Assembly: GCA_949752745.1 (NCBI GenBank)
Contig: OX457027.1
Span: 12,865,556 to 12,929,555, forward strand
Direction of reading: 5' to 3'
DNA length: 64,000 bases
From: Protula sp. h YS-2021
Lineage: Eukaryota > Annelida > Polychaeta > Sabellida > Serpulidae
Part shown: piece by piece, positions 26,197 through 37,839 of the stretch
How positions within the stretch are numbered: the stretch's first letter is position 1
Layout of the letters: every line of letters begins with the position of its first letter
The notes under the pieces: generated by a model
Databases searched by the model: none
What the model was told of the DNA's origin: nothing
The model's input: the letters and a program-made list of their open reading frames with translations, nothing else
Program-made: the position numbers and the translations under genes

Positions 26197-29100
26197 TCAT
26201 CACATATCGCTTGTCATCAAAGGGAGAGAGAGCCACTTTCCTCAACTTCTCCGAGAAAATCTGGTCATGATTTCGAATGATGTGCCCTATAACCATCGTT
26301 TGCGTTTGGTTGAACAAACTGTCTCTATACTGCTTATGTTTCATACGTCTTTGACACGCTCGAGTGATGCCTTTGGCCGTACGTTTTTCTTTTCCACCAT
26401 ACATCATACTATACATTTTCGGTCGAAGTCCAACAAACTCTTCTATGGGAATGCCCACCGTCTCATCTTTCATTTTCCCAAGCACTTTCTTGTTCACGTT
26501 GGAATGTAGGAAATGATCTGGGGGATAGTCACTTGTATCAAACAGGTCCGCATCTTCCTGCATATCTTTGTAGATATCTTCCGTTTCTATGTGATAACAT
26601 AGACTTTCGGTATCGCTGAACAAGAGTTGCACCTTAGTGACTTTCAATCCCAGTGAGACATATCGCTGTAAATTTCTATAATGAAGCACATATTTCTTCT
26701 ATCACACAAGTTGGGAATGAGCTTTTCACTAGGTTTGTCTTTCATGTTCAGATCTTTCCGTAGCTTCTGACTATGTTTTGACAATTCTCCCACCTTAACA
26801 CATTTCCGTTCTGGAGCCACTGGATAGTGATTATGATGATCATGGATTGAATATGGGTATTCCAAATCCACCTCTAAAATGTATCCAATCTCGTCATCTT
26901 CATCCACATTCATAAAGTCGATGGATTCTGGCTCACTCACCCACATAAATCAACTTTCCGACATGCTTTGCGACATGGCCCAGCCGTACAAGTTGTCTGC
27001 ATGCAGGTACACCAAGTAGTTGGCTGGTTTTGTGGGATCGTAATCTGCTACGTAGGGGTTATTTGCTTTCGCATATTTGTGTGTGATGACAGATATTCCT
27101 CCACGTAGACCTTGTTCAACCATTTGATACATGTCAATATCGTTGATCAATTCCAATTTCACCTTTGTCGCTTTCAACATGGCATCCCACGACAGTCCTG
27201 GTGCTGTATAGTAGTGAGCAGGATCTAATTCATACGTGTTGAGACATACGTGACGAAAGTTTTCAAACACGTCAGCCAGCAGCAACACATCTGATTTCAG
27301 GTATAGGTCATGGTATTCGCCAAATGTAGTACAGTGGAATGTCTCCCACACCTTCTGCGCATGCGCATAATCCTCATCGCTAATGTTTTCTTCACTGAGC
27401 AGACTGTAAAACTTATCCTTGGACGGCAGTTGTGTTTCAGCAAACTTCGATGGTTCATCCACGTAATCATAAGGGTACACTCCCTTTCTCAACAGTAAAT
27501 CTTGTTGGTCGCTATCATAAATGTGTGACGTCATGTTATAAAAGTTATCTTTCCCTTCTACCGCCAGGTTGGATACCAACTGCTGTAGAGAAGTACTCAT
27601 AAACTGATAACTGTCCGTAAATTTCAGATTGCTCATGGTGAATGCAATATATTTCTCAACGGTGTTGGGAATGACTGTAATGGTTTCGTTTTTGAACTTT
27701 TCAATTTCTTCCATGATTAAATAACTGTCATAGCCTCGTAAATTGTGGAAAAAGACAGGAATGATAAAAGAATCTTTAATATCCTGCTTATGCTTTCGAA
27801 ATCGGAATTGTAAATTGCATTCACTATGTGCAGCTCCGCGGTATTTGCCGTTGATATGGTCATGATCTCTCACATGATCTGCTCCTAGAGGCTCATGACA
27901 AATGTAGCAATCGACAGCATTCTTATAATGCTCTTCATCTTCATGAGTCATGACCATTTTCTAAACCATGCACAATACGATCACGCTCATTCACCATATG
28001 GTCTAAAAAGACTTTCACAGCATTATCTCCTCGATACACGACTGGGGCACGTGTATCATACTGGCTGACAACCACATAGGCAAAGCTGTTTGGACGATGA
28101 TGCTGATACTTGTCTCCTTCATGCTTTTTCGTGAAACATTCAAAGTCAGCATAAATGGCGCTCGCTATTGTTTGGCTACATTCTTGAACTTGATGAAGGG
28201 TTCCTTGGGGAATGATAAACGTTGTGCTCCATGCTTGCCACACACTTCGCGATGCTTGTCTAAAAGATCTTGTCGTATAAATCCGTGAAGACAGTTGAAA
28301 CAATAAAAAGCTGCATTCTGATGTTTTGATCGATAAGCCATAAGCCTGCTGAAATTCTTAATAAGGCAATAATGCCTTGTCTTGTCATTGATAATTAAAA
28401 GTAAGTTAATTTCTCTGGCACTGGTGTTTCGACTCAGTTGTATCGGAACAACTACATCATGTTCATATCCAAACACGTTGATAGACACATCATTCTCCTT
28501 TTCAAATTTTGGAATGTCCGTAATCGGTGTGGGAAATGTCATGCCTTCTACCTTCAATTCCTTCTCAAATGGCTTGTAATGATTCACACGGCAAGGACTG
28601 TTTGTTGAAGGGTGAAGATGAGCCAATACAGACCATAAGAAGCGCTTGTTGTCGTCATTCTGAATGTTTAATACACCTTTTGTATTCTTCACTTTCTTCG
28701 GTAGTGGAATAAAACTGCTTGCTTCCAGTGGCGCTGACGTAGCTGTATGCACTTCAATATACAGTATGTTATCCAACACCCAGCCAGAACCTTGTCGCTC
28801 ATGTTCGACAAACTTGGTAAACAATTCTTTATAGGCTTCTGGCTCAATATCCTCTAGATTGTATGCTGTATATGTCGGACTGCTGATGAAGGCGTTATCC
28901 ACTTGTTCTACCATAACGCCTTCAGCATTCGCCGTCATTTTCTTGAAGCGCGCATGTACGACAATATACCATTTCATGCCACGGTTTAACGTTTCTAGCA
29001 AATGTCTCTTAATCCGGTTCTCTTGTTGTCGCATTTCAAGTAGCAAATCCGATCCATCTTCAGGCTCAAACCGTCTTTCCTGTGCGTTTCCACCAAGACT

Positions 29101-29382
29101 CACTCTTCTGCCTGTGCCTACTTGTACTCTCTTTGGTTCTTCCATCATGCATACATGTGTGTCAAACGCATCCATAGATGCAAATATCTTGATGCATCCA
29201 CAGCAGAGGACTGGATCAGGTCTTTCAATACCATCTCGCACCGTCTTTCGTCTCTTGGCTTCAATCTGCTCAACAAGCTCTTCACGAGCACGTTTCAACC
29301 TAGCTTGTTTACATGTATGTGCCACGAACATTTCCAGAGATGGAAATGTCACATTGCAATCATGACAGAAGACTGGTGCCAT
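26171..29382 (-). pseudogene. Protein-primed DNA polymerase B of element 2 (frameshifts and loss of motif B)
   Basis: Minus-strand polymerase spread over several frames with breaks near 28295, 27950, 26948 and 26690. The N-terminus has zinc-finger-like units (CHDC...H-x4-C, CCGC...H-x4-C). A third finger CFNC...H lies near 28270, and the exonuclease motif YADFECF near 28155. Palm motif A (NLYGWAM) is near 26990. Motif C reads SDTES near 26615, where DTDS is usual. The sequence jumps from YVSLGLKVTKVQ straight to motif C, so the stretch of roughly 200 residues with motif B is missing. An ATG at 29436 gives a longer frame, but 29382 is preferred because a good splice acceptor (CCATTTCAG) lies between them and element 1 shares only the shorter start. 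Confidence 0.85.
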
Positions 29383-29394
29383 CGTTGTTGTTGT

Positions 29395-29700
29395 TGCTGT
29401 TGCTAGAACTGAAATGGATAAAAATACACGTTTCACTCTTCCTTTTATACGACTTGGATGGTGTGTTAACTCAGCAGAATTTATACCACTTGAATGTAAT
29501 CAAAATATGGTGAGAAAAAATTGTTAAAATTGCTGACTCAGCAGAATTTATCACTGGTTGACATATATGTTTCACTCATGCTTTTATGCTACTTACATGT
29601 AATCAAAGTATGGTGTGTAACTTTTCAAACGTGTTTAAAAATTGTTGACTCAGCAGATAGTTGCTTGAATGTCTCACTTACAGCTGCACTGCTGCACTGC
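29395..29700 (-). promoter_or_regulatory. Promoter modules and splice acceptor before the element 2 polymerase
   Basis: Read on the minus strand there are two or three copies of a module: CTGCTGAGTCAGCA (29531-29543) or its GTCAACA variant (29644-29656), AATTTT, AAGTTACACACCATA, TTTGATTACATG, and a TATA box (GTAGCATAAAAGCATG near 29580, CAAGTGGTATAAATTC near 29480, CGTATAAAAGGAAG near 29445). Just before the ATG is TTTTTATCCATTTCAG, a strong splice acceptor ending at about 29412. It could pair with the GTAAGT donor in the right terminal repeat. Confidence 0.65.
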
Positions 29701-30185
29701 TGCACAGCAGAGACATCTAGCGGTGAAGTCAAATGGTATTCACCCGCCAAATGGTATTCATCCGCGAAGAAGCACTGTAAACCAATGGTGAAACTTTCAT
29801 GTAAATCGGTCAAGTATAATGAAAGTTATATAAGTTTTTACAAAGTTAGTATGGTGGTAAATATGCATACAACACGCTGCGCAAATAGCCTGATCATGTT
29901 AAAACTAGATAGAAAATTGAATCAAACAGTGAAATTTTCATACAAATCGACTAAGTATAACGAAAGTTATTGTTTACAAAGTTTCAATTAAGCAAATAAC
30001 CAAAGTTTGTTTACAAAGTTTGTTTACAAAGTTTGTTTACAAATCTTGTTTACAAAGTTTGTTTACAAAGTTTGTTTACAAAATTTGTTTACAAATCTTG
30101 TTTACAAATCTTGTTTACAAAGTTTGCTTACAAAGTTTGTTTACAAAGTTCACTTTTGTTTACAAAGTTTCAATAAACACTTACC
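29701..30185. repeat. Spacer with GTTTACAAA array and ~130-bp repeats
   Basis: Related to 5150-5830 of element 1. Two copies of the AACGAAAGTTAT repeat (29780-29970) are followed by about 17 units of GTTTACAAA (30005-30170). On the minus strand this would be the intron between the terminal promoter and the polymerase. Nothing coding is seen. Confidence 0.7.
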
Positions 30186-30745
30186 GAAATGGTTGTCACT
30201 GTTGACACTGTTGCCACTGTTGTCCCTGTTGTCACTGTTGTTGGGGAGTGTCGGGTGCTCATCCCTTATATACCCCTCTGGTGTGAGCAAATTTTGGTTT
30301 GTAACTTTTGCTGATGTGGCATGCTGACTTGACAAAATGTTGCTCGCCTAGGTGGGGGGGGGGGTCCCGACTGCCGGCTGGGGGGGTCCACACTTTTTAC
30401 CATAGGGTCTGTCCCGACTGCCGCCTAGGGGGGGGGTTCCGACTGCCGGCTAGGGGGGGGGGGTCCCGACTGCCGGCTAGGGGGGTCTATACTTTTTACC
30501 ATAGGGTCTGTCCCGACTGCCGCCAAGGGGGGGTTCCCGACTGCCGGCTAGGGGGGGAGGTCCTCACTTTCTAGGTTACCATGGCTAGGTTACCATGGCT
30601 AGGCTTGGCTAGACTTCGCTTCCATGACAACACCACTGCGTTGCCATCACAACACTTCGTTGCCATGACAACACCTATGACGTCACTTCCGGTCCAGAGA
30701 GTATGACGTCACTTCCTGACCCAGAACCACCATTTTCATACTACT
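30186..30745. repeat. Right terminal inverted repeat of element 2
   Basis: Inverted match to 7615-7985. On the minus strand it has a TATA box (GGGGTATATAAGGG, about 30265-30280), ACAGTGACAACAG repeats and a donor-like TTTCGGTAAGTG (about 30180-30192). It also holds a G-rich array of CGACTGCCGGCTAGGGGG units (30345-30560), two X-box-like GTTGCCATNACAAC sites (30641-30654 and 30659-30672) and CRE-ETS sites TGACGTCACTTCCGG. Confidence 0.9.
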
Positions 30746-30751
30746 GCTATT

Positions 30752-31038
30752 TATTTGCTGTTATTACTATTACTTGCTATTTAATCACACTATATATATA
30801 TATAGTGTGTGGGTGTAGCAAAGTTCTGGGTTAAACATTGCGAAAATGTCCAGTTCAGAACAAAGAAGTATTATTTCTCAACACTTATTACTTATTTGCC
30901 ACATATACAGTATATCTGTGAAATAAACATATTTACAATACCAAAAAAAAACGCGTAGATACTAAAATATCTATGATGTACAAAAATCGCCACACCACTA
31001 CCATTAGCGCCGCTGCGACACCCCACTTTCATAGCGTT
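30752..31038. other. Spacer right of element 2
   Basis: AT-rich; TATATATATATA-type stretch at 30791-30804. No gene is seen. Confidence 0.4.
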
Positions 31039-32100
31039 CTAACTGAACACTTTGTAACTGTATCCATGGAAGTCTTGCAAAGGTAATCTTCTTCTGCGGA
31101 CATTGCCTGACAGTTGACCATTAATAGCTACTTTTGCAAAACATTTGACAGTCTGCTTTTCTTTCTCACAGTACACCGCACTATGCATCTTATGCAGGTC
31201 AACGAATTCTCTTATGGAAACACCAGCTGTTACATTTTTGTCACTGCGCAGCATTATCTTATTTGCGTTAGAGTGAAAAAAATAATGTGCTGGGTATTTG
31301 TCTGTCATACTTCACTCCACCTTTCAACATGTCTTTGTGAGTATCTTCCCTAAATGCTCTATTTGCCTGGCTTTATGATACCTCTTAATTTTTTTACCTG
31401 AAAATCGTGATAAGATGTTTATTGAAGTCTAAATTATTCCTACATGGGTGTGCTTTTGAGCAAATTTTTACTTCCTTGTACCAATCTTTGTTGAATATGC
31501 AAAATATATAAATGTTTGTTGCACCACACGTTCTTTTGGACTTATGCAGATAAGTTATATATTTTGTCTTTGTTTTCAGTTTCTCCTTCGCATTTTTGCT
31601 TTTTGAGGATACCTAATAAATTTTAATTCATTGTCGCACCAAGGGATGTTTCCTGCGTTGCCATGCAAGTGATTTGGATGGTTTAAATCTTTTAAAAATA
31701 CATTCTGTCTGCTTATCTTCAGGGTCGAGGAAAGGTAGATATCACAAAGTTAAAGAGGTGCTCGATTAAAGGCTGACCCATAGCCCACCTATACAAATTG
31801 TTTGGCTCATGGTGCATGGTACGTTCTTTTGGATTCAGTGTGTTCACCTACATATTACTAACTGTAGCCTGCTTGTGGCCGATTACGGGCAGGCCACCTT
31901 AAAAACCTTCTTCAGTAAGAGATACATGGCCAAAGACATCAATAGGACGCAAGGATACTTATTTGTAGCTTAAGACCATACTCTATCGCAGACAGATACA
32001 GTTAATATACGCTCCAAAAATATTCAAAGACATGGGGCAACCTCAACACGTCATATTTCAGGTAGAGATAGTATCCACAACAGTTGCATATGCCGGATAC
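31039..32100 (-). pseudogene. Ancient Polinton DNA polymerase B relic
   Basis: Minus-strand segments in several frames match the element 2 polymerase. 31039-31308 encodes YPAHYFFHSNANK and VSIREFVDLHKMHSAVY, the C-terminal part. Near 31775-31800 is NNLYRWAM, matching palm motif A. Near 31900 is a TEEGF-GG-LPVIGHKQA segment. Near 32055-32085 is YLYLKYDVLRLPHVFEYF, matching the region before motif A. Stops and frame changes are frequent. It is more diverged than elements 1 and 2 and so marks an older insertion at the same locus. Confidence 0.75.
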
Positions 32101-32538
32101 ATACGTATATGTTTAGCTAAAATACCTCTTTGTAAGGAAAAGTAACTTCTTAAATTTGTTAGAACTACCCACGTTGTTGTGCTGTTGCACTTATTTGCGT
32201 AGAATTCTTTTTAGTATCTGTATGCAAGTGCTACAAGGCAAGGTTGCTGACATGTTTTTGCGGAGATATGCCCATAAAATTGCGCATCCAGAAGGAAATA
32301 TTTCTGTATCGTGTTAGAAATCACCTAGAGCGGCTTGTTATTGTACTGCTCTGGGCTCATGTCTAATATTTTATCACATAAATCTAACATCGACGTGTAT
32401 GGTTGGCTCCTGTCAACGCTTCACTTTTCCTCTTCTTGGTTTGCTAAGAAGTCTAAGGTGTTACTTTGTTTCAACCATCCCTTTTACTAGTTTTCATCTC
32501 TTGACCTATTCAGTTGGGTCTAAATAAAAGGATATTAT
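32101..32538. other. Unassigned region, possibly more Polinton relic
   Basis: No clear coding similarity is seen. It may continue the polymerase relic toward its N-terminus but is too decayed for me to align. Confidence 0.3.
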
Positions 32539-33665
32539 TGTGAAAGGAATTTTGCTAATTTTCTGGGGAAATTAATATTCATATTTGGACTTAATATTGT
32601 TATAATTTTTCTCAAACGAGATATATTACTTTTATTTATCATCGTGCCCAAAGACAGGTGTACATTCTCAACAATGTCATGTTTTAAGTAAAATAGCTAT
32701 TCATGTCCTTCTTTTTGAAAATCTGATAGAGGAGTTATCTAAGACTCAAAATAAGGGCCTTCTGTTATTTTTCAAGTATGCTATGTATATCAATATCAGT
32801 TTTCTACCAGATAAACGAAGTTATCATGAACTTTGCATTACAAGATGTGAGAAACATTACTGGGTGAAAAAAGACTTTGATCAAGTGTAGGCACTAATTA
32901 CTTCAAATTAGGTACTTATTTAAAAGCCAATCAAAACTGAAAAAAATGAAATAATAAATTCTCATGTGACCAGGTTTTGACCACTCAGAAACTCCGTAAC
33001 AAAATTTTATGACCACGACTAAATTTTCCTCACTTCAACTGCTCCGTTGCTGCTCGGACTTCGTTAAGGAAACATCAAAAATTGGAAAAAACATCAAAAA
33101 CCAAGGTTATATTAAGGAAAATAATTGATTAGAACTTAGCAAATTTTGGATCCTGTGAACTCGGAATTTCAAGAAGGAAACGGATCAAGAAACAGGAAGT
33201 GCAGGAATCACGCAAATTACGTACAGTTAATTTATTTGTCTTAATTATCGTTACTTCCTTATAGCTGTTTAGGTTTTATTGTATTATCTAAGATGTAAAA
33301 TAGATGTGTAGAAATCAGGTAACGATTATTGCAAATTTGGTTATTATGTAATAGCATTGAAATCTTAATAACGTAGGTGTGCGCATCGATATTGCATGGT
33401 ACATAATTCTCGGAAAAGCGAGAGTTTAGAAAAATGAAAAGAATGAGTTAATTCTCAATTAAGTAATAAAATACCGTGAATTAGAAGAAAGTATTTAGTT
33501 ATTTTTCTTGGTTTGGGGACTATTTCCAGTCATAACACATTAACTCCCTTGTTGCCGTTTAGGCTAGAAGACGATAGATAATTTCTTAAATATTCTAATA
33601 AAATTTATTAATTAAAGCAGCGTCGTGGATAGAGTTACAAATTACCCCAAAAAGGCACCATAAAA
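32539..33665 (+). repeat. 5' LTR of the gypsy-type element
   Basis: It aligns to 40360-41528 over its full length (for example GGGGAAATTAATATTCATAT and GTGCGCATCGATATTGCATG in both). A GGATAGAGTTACA near the right end gives an alternative end at 33639. The 3' LTR has about 40 extra bases near 40480-40510. Confidence 0.85.
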
Positions 33666-34020
33666 GTTGGTGGAGATGCCTTCAAGATCCCCATTGCGCT
33701 GTTAGATATAAATGTATGAATAATATTGTTTTAATTTCAGAACTTCTACATTACTTAGACTAAATTCTGTGCTATTTTCAGGCTCAATAACCAATTACCG
33801 CCCAATTTGAGGTTTCTCAGAATGTCTTTTATTTTTCTCAGATTTTATTTCTTTTGCAGGTTTGCAATATAAATATACTAATAAACATTTTTATTTCAGT
33901 GTATCCAGGTTAGTCATAATATATCTTTTTCAGATCTCGACATAAAAATATTTGATCTTTAAATTATTTTAAATCCTTCATTTTATTTATTTATGAATCG
34001 CCCGGAAAATCACAGGGCAA
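33666..34020. other. Leader between 5' LTR and gag
   Basis: Contains the possible primer-binding site at its start and AT-rich sequence; no gene is seen. Confidence 0.4.
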
Positions 34021-35480
34021 TTGCGCGGTCACGCCCAAAACCAAGTGGCACAAGCGCAAATTGCTGCACAGCAAGAACAAGAACAGCAACAAGAACAACA
34101 AATACACCAAGAACAAGACCAAGAACAACAAAATGAACAAAAGTTAATACTGTCCGAGCCAGAAGCAATTCCTCCTCAATCCCCACCCAGCCCTACAAAC
34201 TATGCATACTCTCCTGCGCCTTCAATGCCCTTTTCCCCTTTAATACTCAAGCCACTGAACATTTTACAGGAGATGCAAAAAAGCCAGGTCATGGTTAGCC
34301 AGTTTCCAGGACTATGCAGAGTTGTACAATGTATCCCAGTCTAGTTTCAGCCGATTCTTCACAGCTCATTTCAAAGGAAGTGCTAAAACCTGGGGAAGAC
34401 ATTGTCTGAAGAAACAAAATTAACCAAAGATTTATTCATTGCAGAGTTTAATAGCCAATTTATTCACGAAACAAAAGCAGAAACATCTCGCAAGTTCTTT
34501 CAAAATCGTCAAGGACCCAAAGATTCCGTTGACGAATACATCGATACCATGTCAAATTAGCTAGGGATGCAAATTCTAGTTGATTCTGCAGCTCAACTCG
34601 CATGATAAAATTTCAAGCATGCGATTGTGAAGGATGTTGCTTGATCACCATCCATTCACACATGCAATACAGGAAACGATCTTCGATTGATAGCAAGACA
34701 GCCGGAGATCGCTCTTCAGCTACAAACTTTCGCTTTTGAGTACGAACAAATACTGCATCAGTCAATGCTATTTCAAAGCCATACTCGCCTTATCCACACA
34801 AAAACAGATACACATACCAGGATAGCAATCACAAACAAACAAAACACATTCACAAAACAAGCAATCAACATACAAAACAACCTCAAACCAACCAGCGACC
34901 CCACAACGTCCCCAGTCAAAAAGACCAAATACACTCCACATTAAAAACTGTTCTCGTTGCGGCACATCGCACATGTCGAACGACTGTCCAGCGTGCGGAA
35001 AACTCTGCCATAAATGTGGAAAAACCGACACTTCAAACAACTGTGCCGTTCACCCCAAAACAGCTTATACCGACAAACATCAACGCGCACTAACAAAGAA
35101 TAGGGACCCAAACACCCAAACGGAATACAAACACAAACAAATACACAAACAAACAACAAACAAACGTAAACTCATCACAAACAACAATCACTTCAAACCA
35201 CAACAACACCATACATCAGAACTTAAGCAAAGAAATCAAAATGATAACAAACATAAACATTTCGCAGCAAAGCTCATACATTCAGCACATTCACAACAGG
35301 CAACAACTCAACAAACTAAAAAGCAAAAGCAAAATAAACATATTACAACAGCTGTAACTAGTTTAGAGCAAAATCCTAACACAACCAAACAACAAAATAT
35401 ACCCCGTACAAATAGTTCTCCCATAATCGACATATACTATACCAAGCACTCTGGACGTAAACAATATCACACACAGTAAA
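34021..35480 (+). pseudogene. Gag-like region of the gypsy element with zinc knuckles
   Basis: A Gln/Glu-rich start (34021-34344) is followed by gag-like helical segments in shifted frames. Near 34950-35043 there are two CCHC-type knuckle-like units, CSRCGTSHMSNDC and CHKCGKTDTSNNC; the second lacks the usual His. Lys/Asn/Gln-rich sequence follows. Gag would coat the RNA. Several frameshifts interrupt it. Confidence 0.6.
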
Positions 35481-35499
35481 AGCAACACCAATATCAATA

Positions 35500-35800
35500 T
35501 TAAAGGAACCCCACTCAAAGCTTTACTAGATACTGGTGCACAAATATCCGGTATATCGCGCACAGAGATCGGGCACCTTTTCCCAGATTTACTACCCAAT
35601 TTTCAGAAAACACACAACAAAATCAAGGCAGCAAATGGAAATCACATTAACGTCGAAGAATTTATAACTCTAGACTTTCAATTTCTAGACTCACCTGAAA
35701 TAGTTAAACAAACATTTCACATTTCATCAACGCTCTCAAACAAAATTATCCTAGGTGTTGACTTTATGGAAGACAATAAGGCCTCCATATAGATTTCAAC
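35500..35800 (+). pseudogene. Retropepsin-like protease remnant
   Basis: KALLDTGAQISGI at about 35515-35555 carries the aspartic protease D-T-G-A active-site motif. IILGVDFMEDN near 35740-35770 matches the conserved I-LG-DF that follows in gypsy proteases. The frame is broken at about 35790. Confidence 0.75.
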
Positions 35801-36189
35801 AATAGGGTACTTACGTTCAACACTTCACCAGACACAAAGCGACGATCACAATTAAATCACAATGGAAAACGACGCAATACCCACTTCATCATTACCACAT
35901 ACATAGCGCGTGCAAAGGAAGAAGTTATCATTCCTGCAATATCAGAAGCTGTATTTCGTGTAAAGGTTGTGGATTACGCAAACAAAAACGTTACCGGAAT
36001 CATGTCCCCAACATTGAAATTAAAACAAAAATTTTGCTTACGCGGAGCTAACTGCTTGGTGATTACGGAAAATTACTTGGCATACGTTCGTGTTATAAAT
36101 CCCGATCTACGCGATTGCACTATACCAAAGAACCACCCAGTTGTCGTCTTTCAACAGTTAACGCCTGAATCTTCTGTTCATTCTTAGAA

Positions 36190-37010
36190 CTTACCAATGT
36201 CAGATGCAGAGGTCAATAACGTCGAAACAACAGACGCAGATAAGCTTTCAGACGACGAATACATACAAATTGCGGAAAATTTTAAATTCGTTAACGATAT
36301 CAGAACATCAGCGTTATCAAAAGACCAACAAAATCAATTGCTGGTTCTCTTTGGAAAACACAGTGATATTTTTACATCCGAAGACTCGTCTGTCGGTCAC
36401 TGCAATGGTTATGAATATTCGCTTGACACAGGAAACACTAAACCTGTCCAGCAACGCCCTTACAAAACAACCCCAGCGATCCGTGAACAAATGGACAAGC
36501 TTTTAGACAAAATGCTAGACGACGATATCATACAGGAAAGTACCTGCTGTTGGTCCCCTCCATGTCTACTTGTCAAAAACGTGATGGATCCTATCGCTTT
36601 GTTGTTGATTATCGAAAACTCAACGAACTACTCACGCCCGCAGTTCAGGTTTTACCAGATATCGACACGATCTTAGAAGAAATCGCAGCCAAACAGGAAC
36701 GTTCTTCTCAACGTTTGACGTCAAAAACGCATTTTGGAACATCCCTTTAGAAGCTAAAACACTTGTAAAACCGCCTTCGCGACGCATCGAACGTTGTACG
36801 AATTTCGTCGGTTACCATTCGGATTATCAACTAGTCCGTCAGTCTTCCAGTTCGTTTTTCAACAATTTTTTTGTTATGTAGCCTTCCATATTCTATTCGT
36901 TTATATGGATGACATCATTGTCTTCAGTCCTACGTTCGACGCACATTTTGATCACCTACAGCAAACCATTGTTTTCTTCGGGCAGCACAACTTTTAAACG
37001 TTTCGAAGTG
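36190..37010 (+). pseudogene. Reverse transcriptase remnant (gypsy type)
   Basis: The order of motifs is normal: HSLD-like YEYSLDTGNTKPVQQRPYK, DDIIQESTCCWSPP, RDGSYRFVVDYRKLNELL, FRRLPFGLSTSPSVFQ, and the catalytic FVYMDDIIVFS (YMDD, near 36899). The pieces lie in different frames (36197-36676, 36550-36750, 36794-36997), so frameshifts separate them. Confidence 0.85.
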
Positions 37011-37620
37011 TAATTTTGCTGTTCAGTCAGTCCAGTACTTAGGTCACATTATCACAGGTGATGTCATCCGTACCGCACCTTCAAATACTGAAGCAGTAAA
37101 AACGTTCCCTTGTCCTACGTCAATCAAAAAGATCCAACAATTCTTAGGAATGTGCAACTATTATCGAAAATTTATTAACAATTACTCGAAATTAGCAGCC
37201 CCACTCTCTGGACTAACCCAAAAAGACGTTGAATTTCAGTTGACGGAAGAAATCTCATTAACTTATATATGCCAAGTTTAACAAGCCATTTATACTTGAC
37301 ACTGATGCTAGCGATGTTTCTGTCAGTTATATCCTAGCCCAGAAAGATGATCAGAATGTCGCTGGTTGTAACTTTTACCGAAAGTACTTAGAACAAAATA
37401 ACGCACTGAATTCCTGCTACACAGAGACAACACTGCCGCGCTTCACCTGCTCAACAACGGCGCAAACAAAGGCAAACTTGCAAGATGGTCTTTCCAACTA
37501 CAATAATTTAAATACTTCGCTAAACACATTGAAGAGAAGTCTAACCATGTCGCCGATAAACTATCCCGTCGTGAATATAAGCAGACGGATGATCAAGATG
37601 ATGACATCGACTTCCCCACC
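37011..37620 (+). pseudogene. RNase H remnant of the gypsy element
   Basis: The end of the reverse transcriptase (VQYLGHIITGD, KIQQFLGMCNYYRKFI) is followed by LDTDASDVSVSYILAQ near 37298-37345. This has the first RNase H Asp context. The rest is decayed; HVADKLSRR occurs near 37545. Confidence 0.75.
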
Positions 37621-37839
37621 ATAGCATTAACAACCATGCATACGCCATCTCAACGCACAGTCACACAACGTCAGTTATTGACCCAGTATACACAAATCGA
37701 GAAATGTCCGTTGCACTCTAATATACAGTCAACAGCATATTTGCCCTGAGAGCCAAGTCATTGCCCGACTCGCAACGATAAGATACCATATGATGTGGAC
37801 CCATGATGGCATACCTAGAACACAACATTCTCCCAGACG

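Larger units (their letters stand above)
7615..30745. mobile_element. Full-length Polinton/Maverick element 2 with GCTATT target duplication
   Basis: Terminal inverted repeats begin AATAGGATGAAAATGG on the left and, in reverse complement, AGTAGTATGAAAATGG on the right. They continue with near-identical TGGTTCTGGGTCAGGAAGTG sequence. The flanking hexamers are identical: GCTATT at 7609-7614 and 30746-30751. A 6-bp duplication and AG-type ends are hallmarks of Polintons. Genes present are integrase, FtsK/HerA ATPase, core-like protein, minor and major capsid proteins, adenain-like protease, PC4-like protein and protein-primed DNA polymerase B. The size of 23.1 kb includes a 6.6-kb nested element and a 1.0-kb solo LTR; without these it is about 15.5 kb, the usual Polinton size. 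Confidence 0.95.

Noticed and set aside
28859..29365. Plus-strand 168-residue frame
   Set aside because: It is the antisense shadow of the polymerase N-terminal region; a similar shadow occurs at 336-548 opposite the element 1 copy.
29625..30335. Plus-strand FTKFVYKVCLQ and minus-strand small frames
   Set aside because: They are shadows of the GTTTACAAA array and the terminal repeat.
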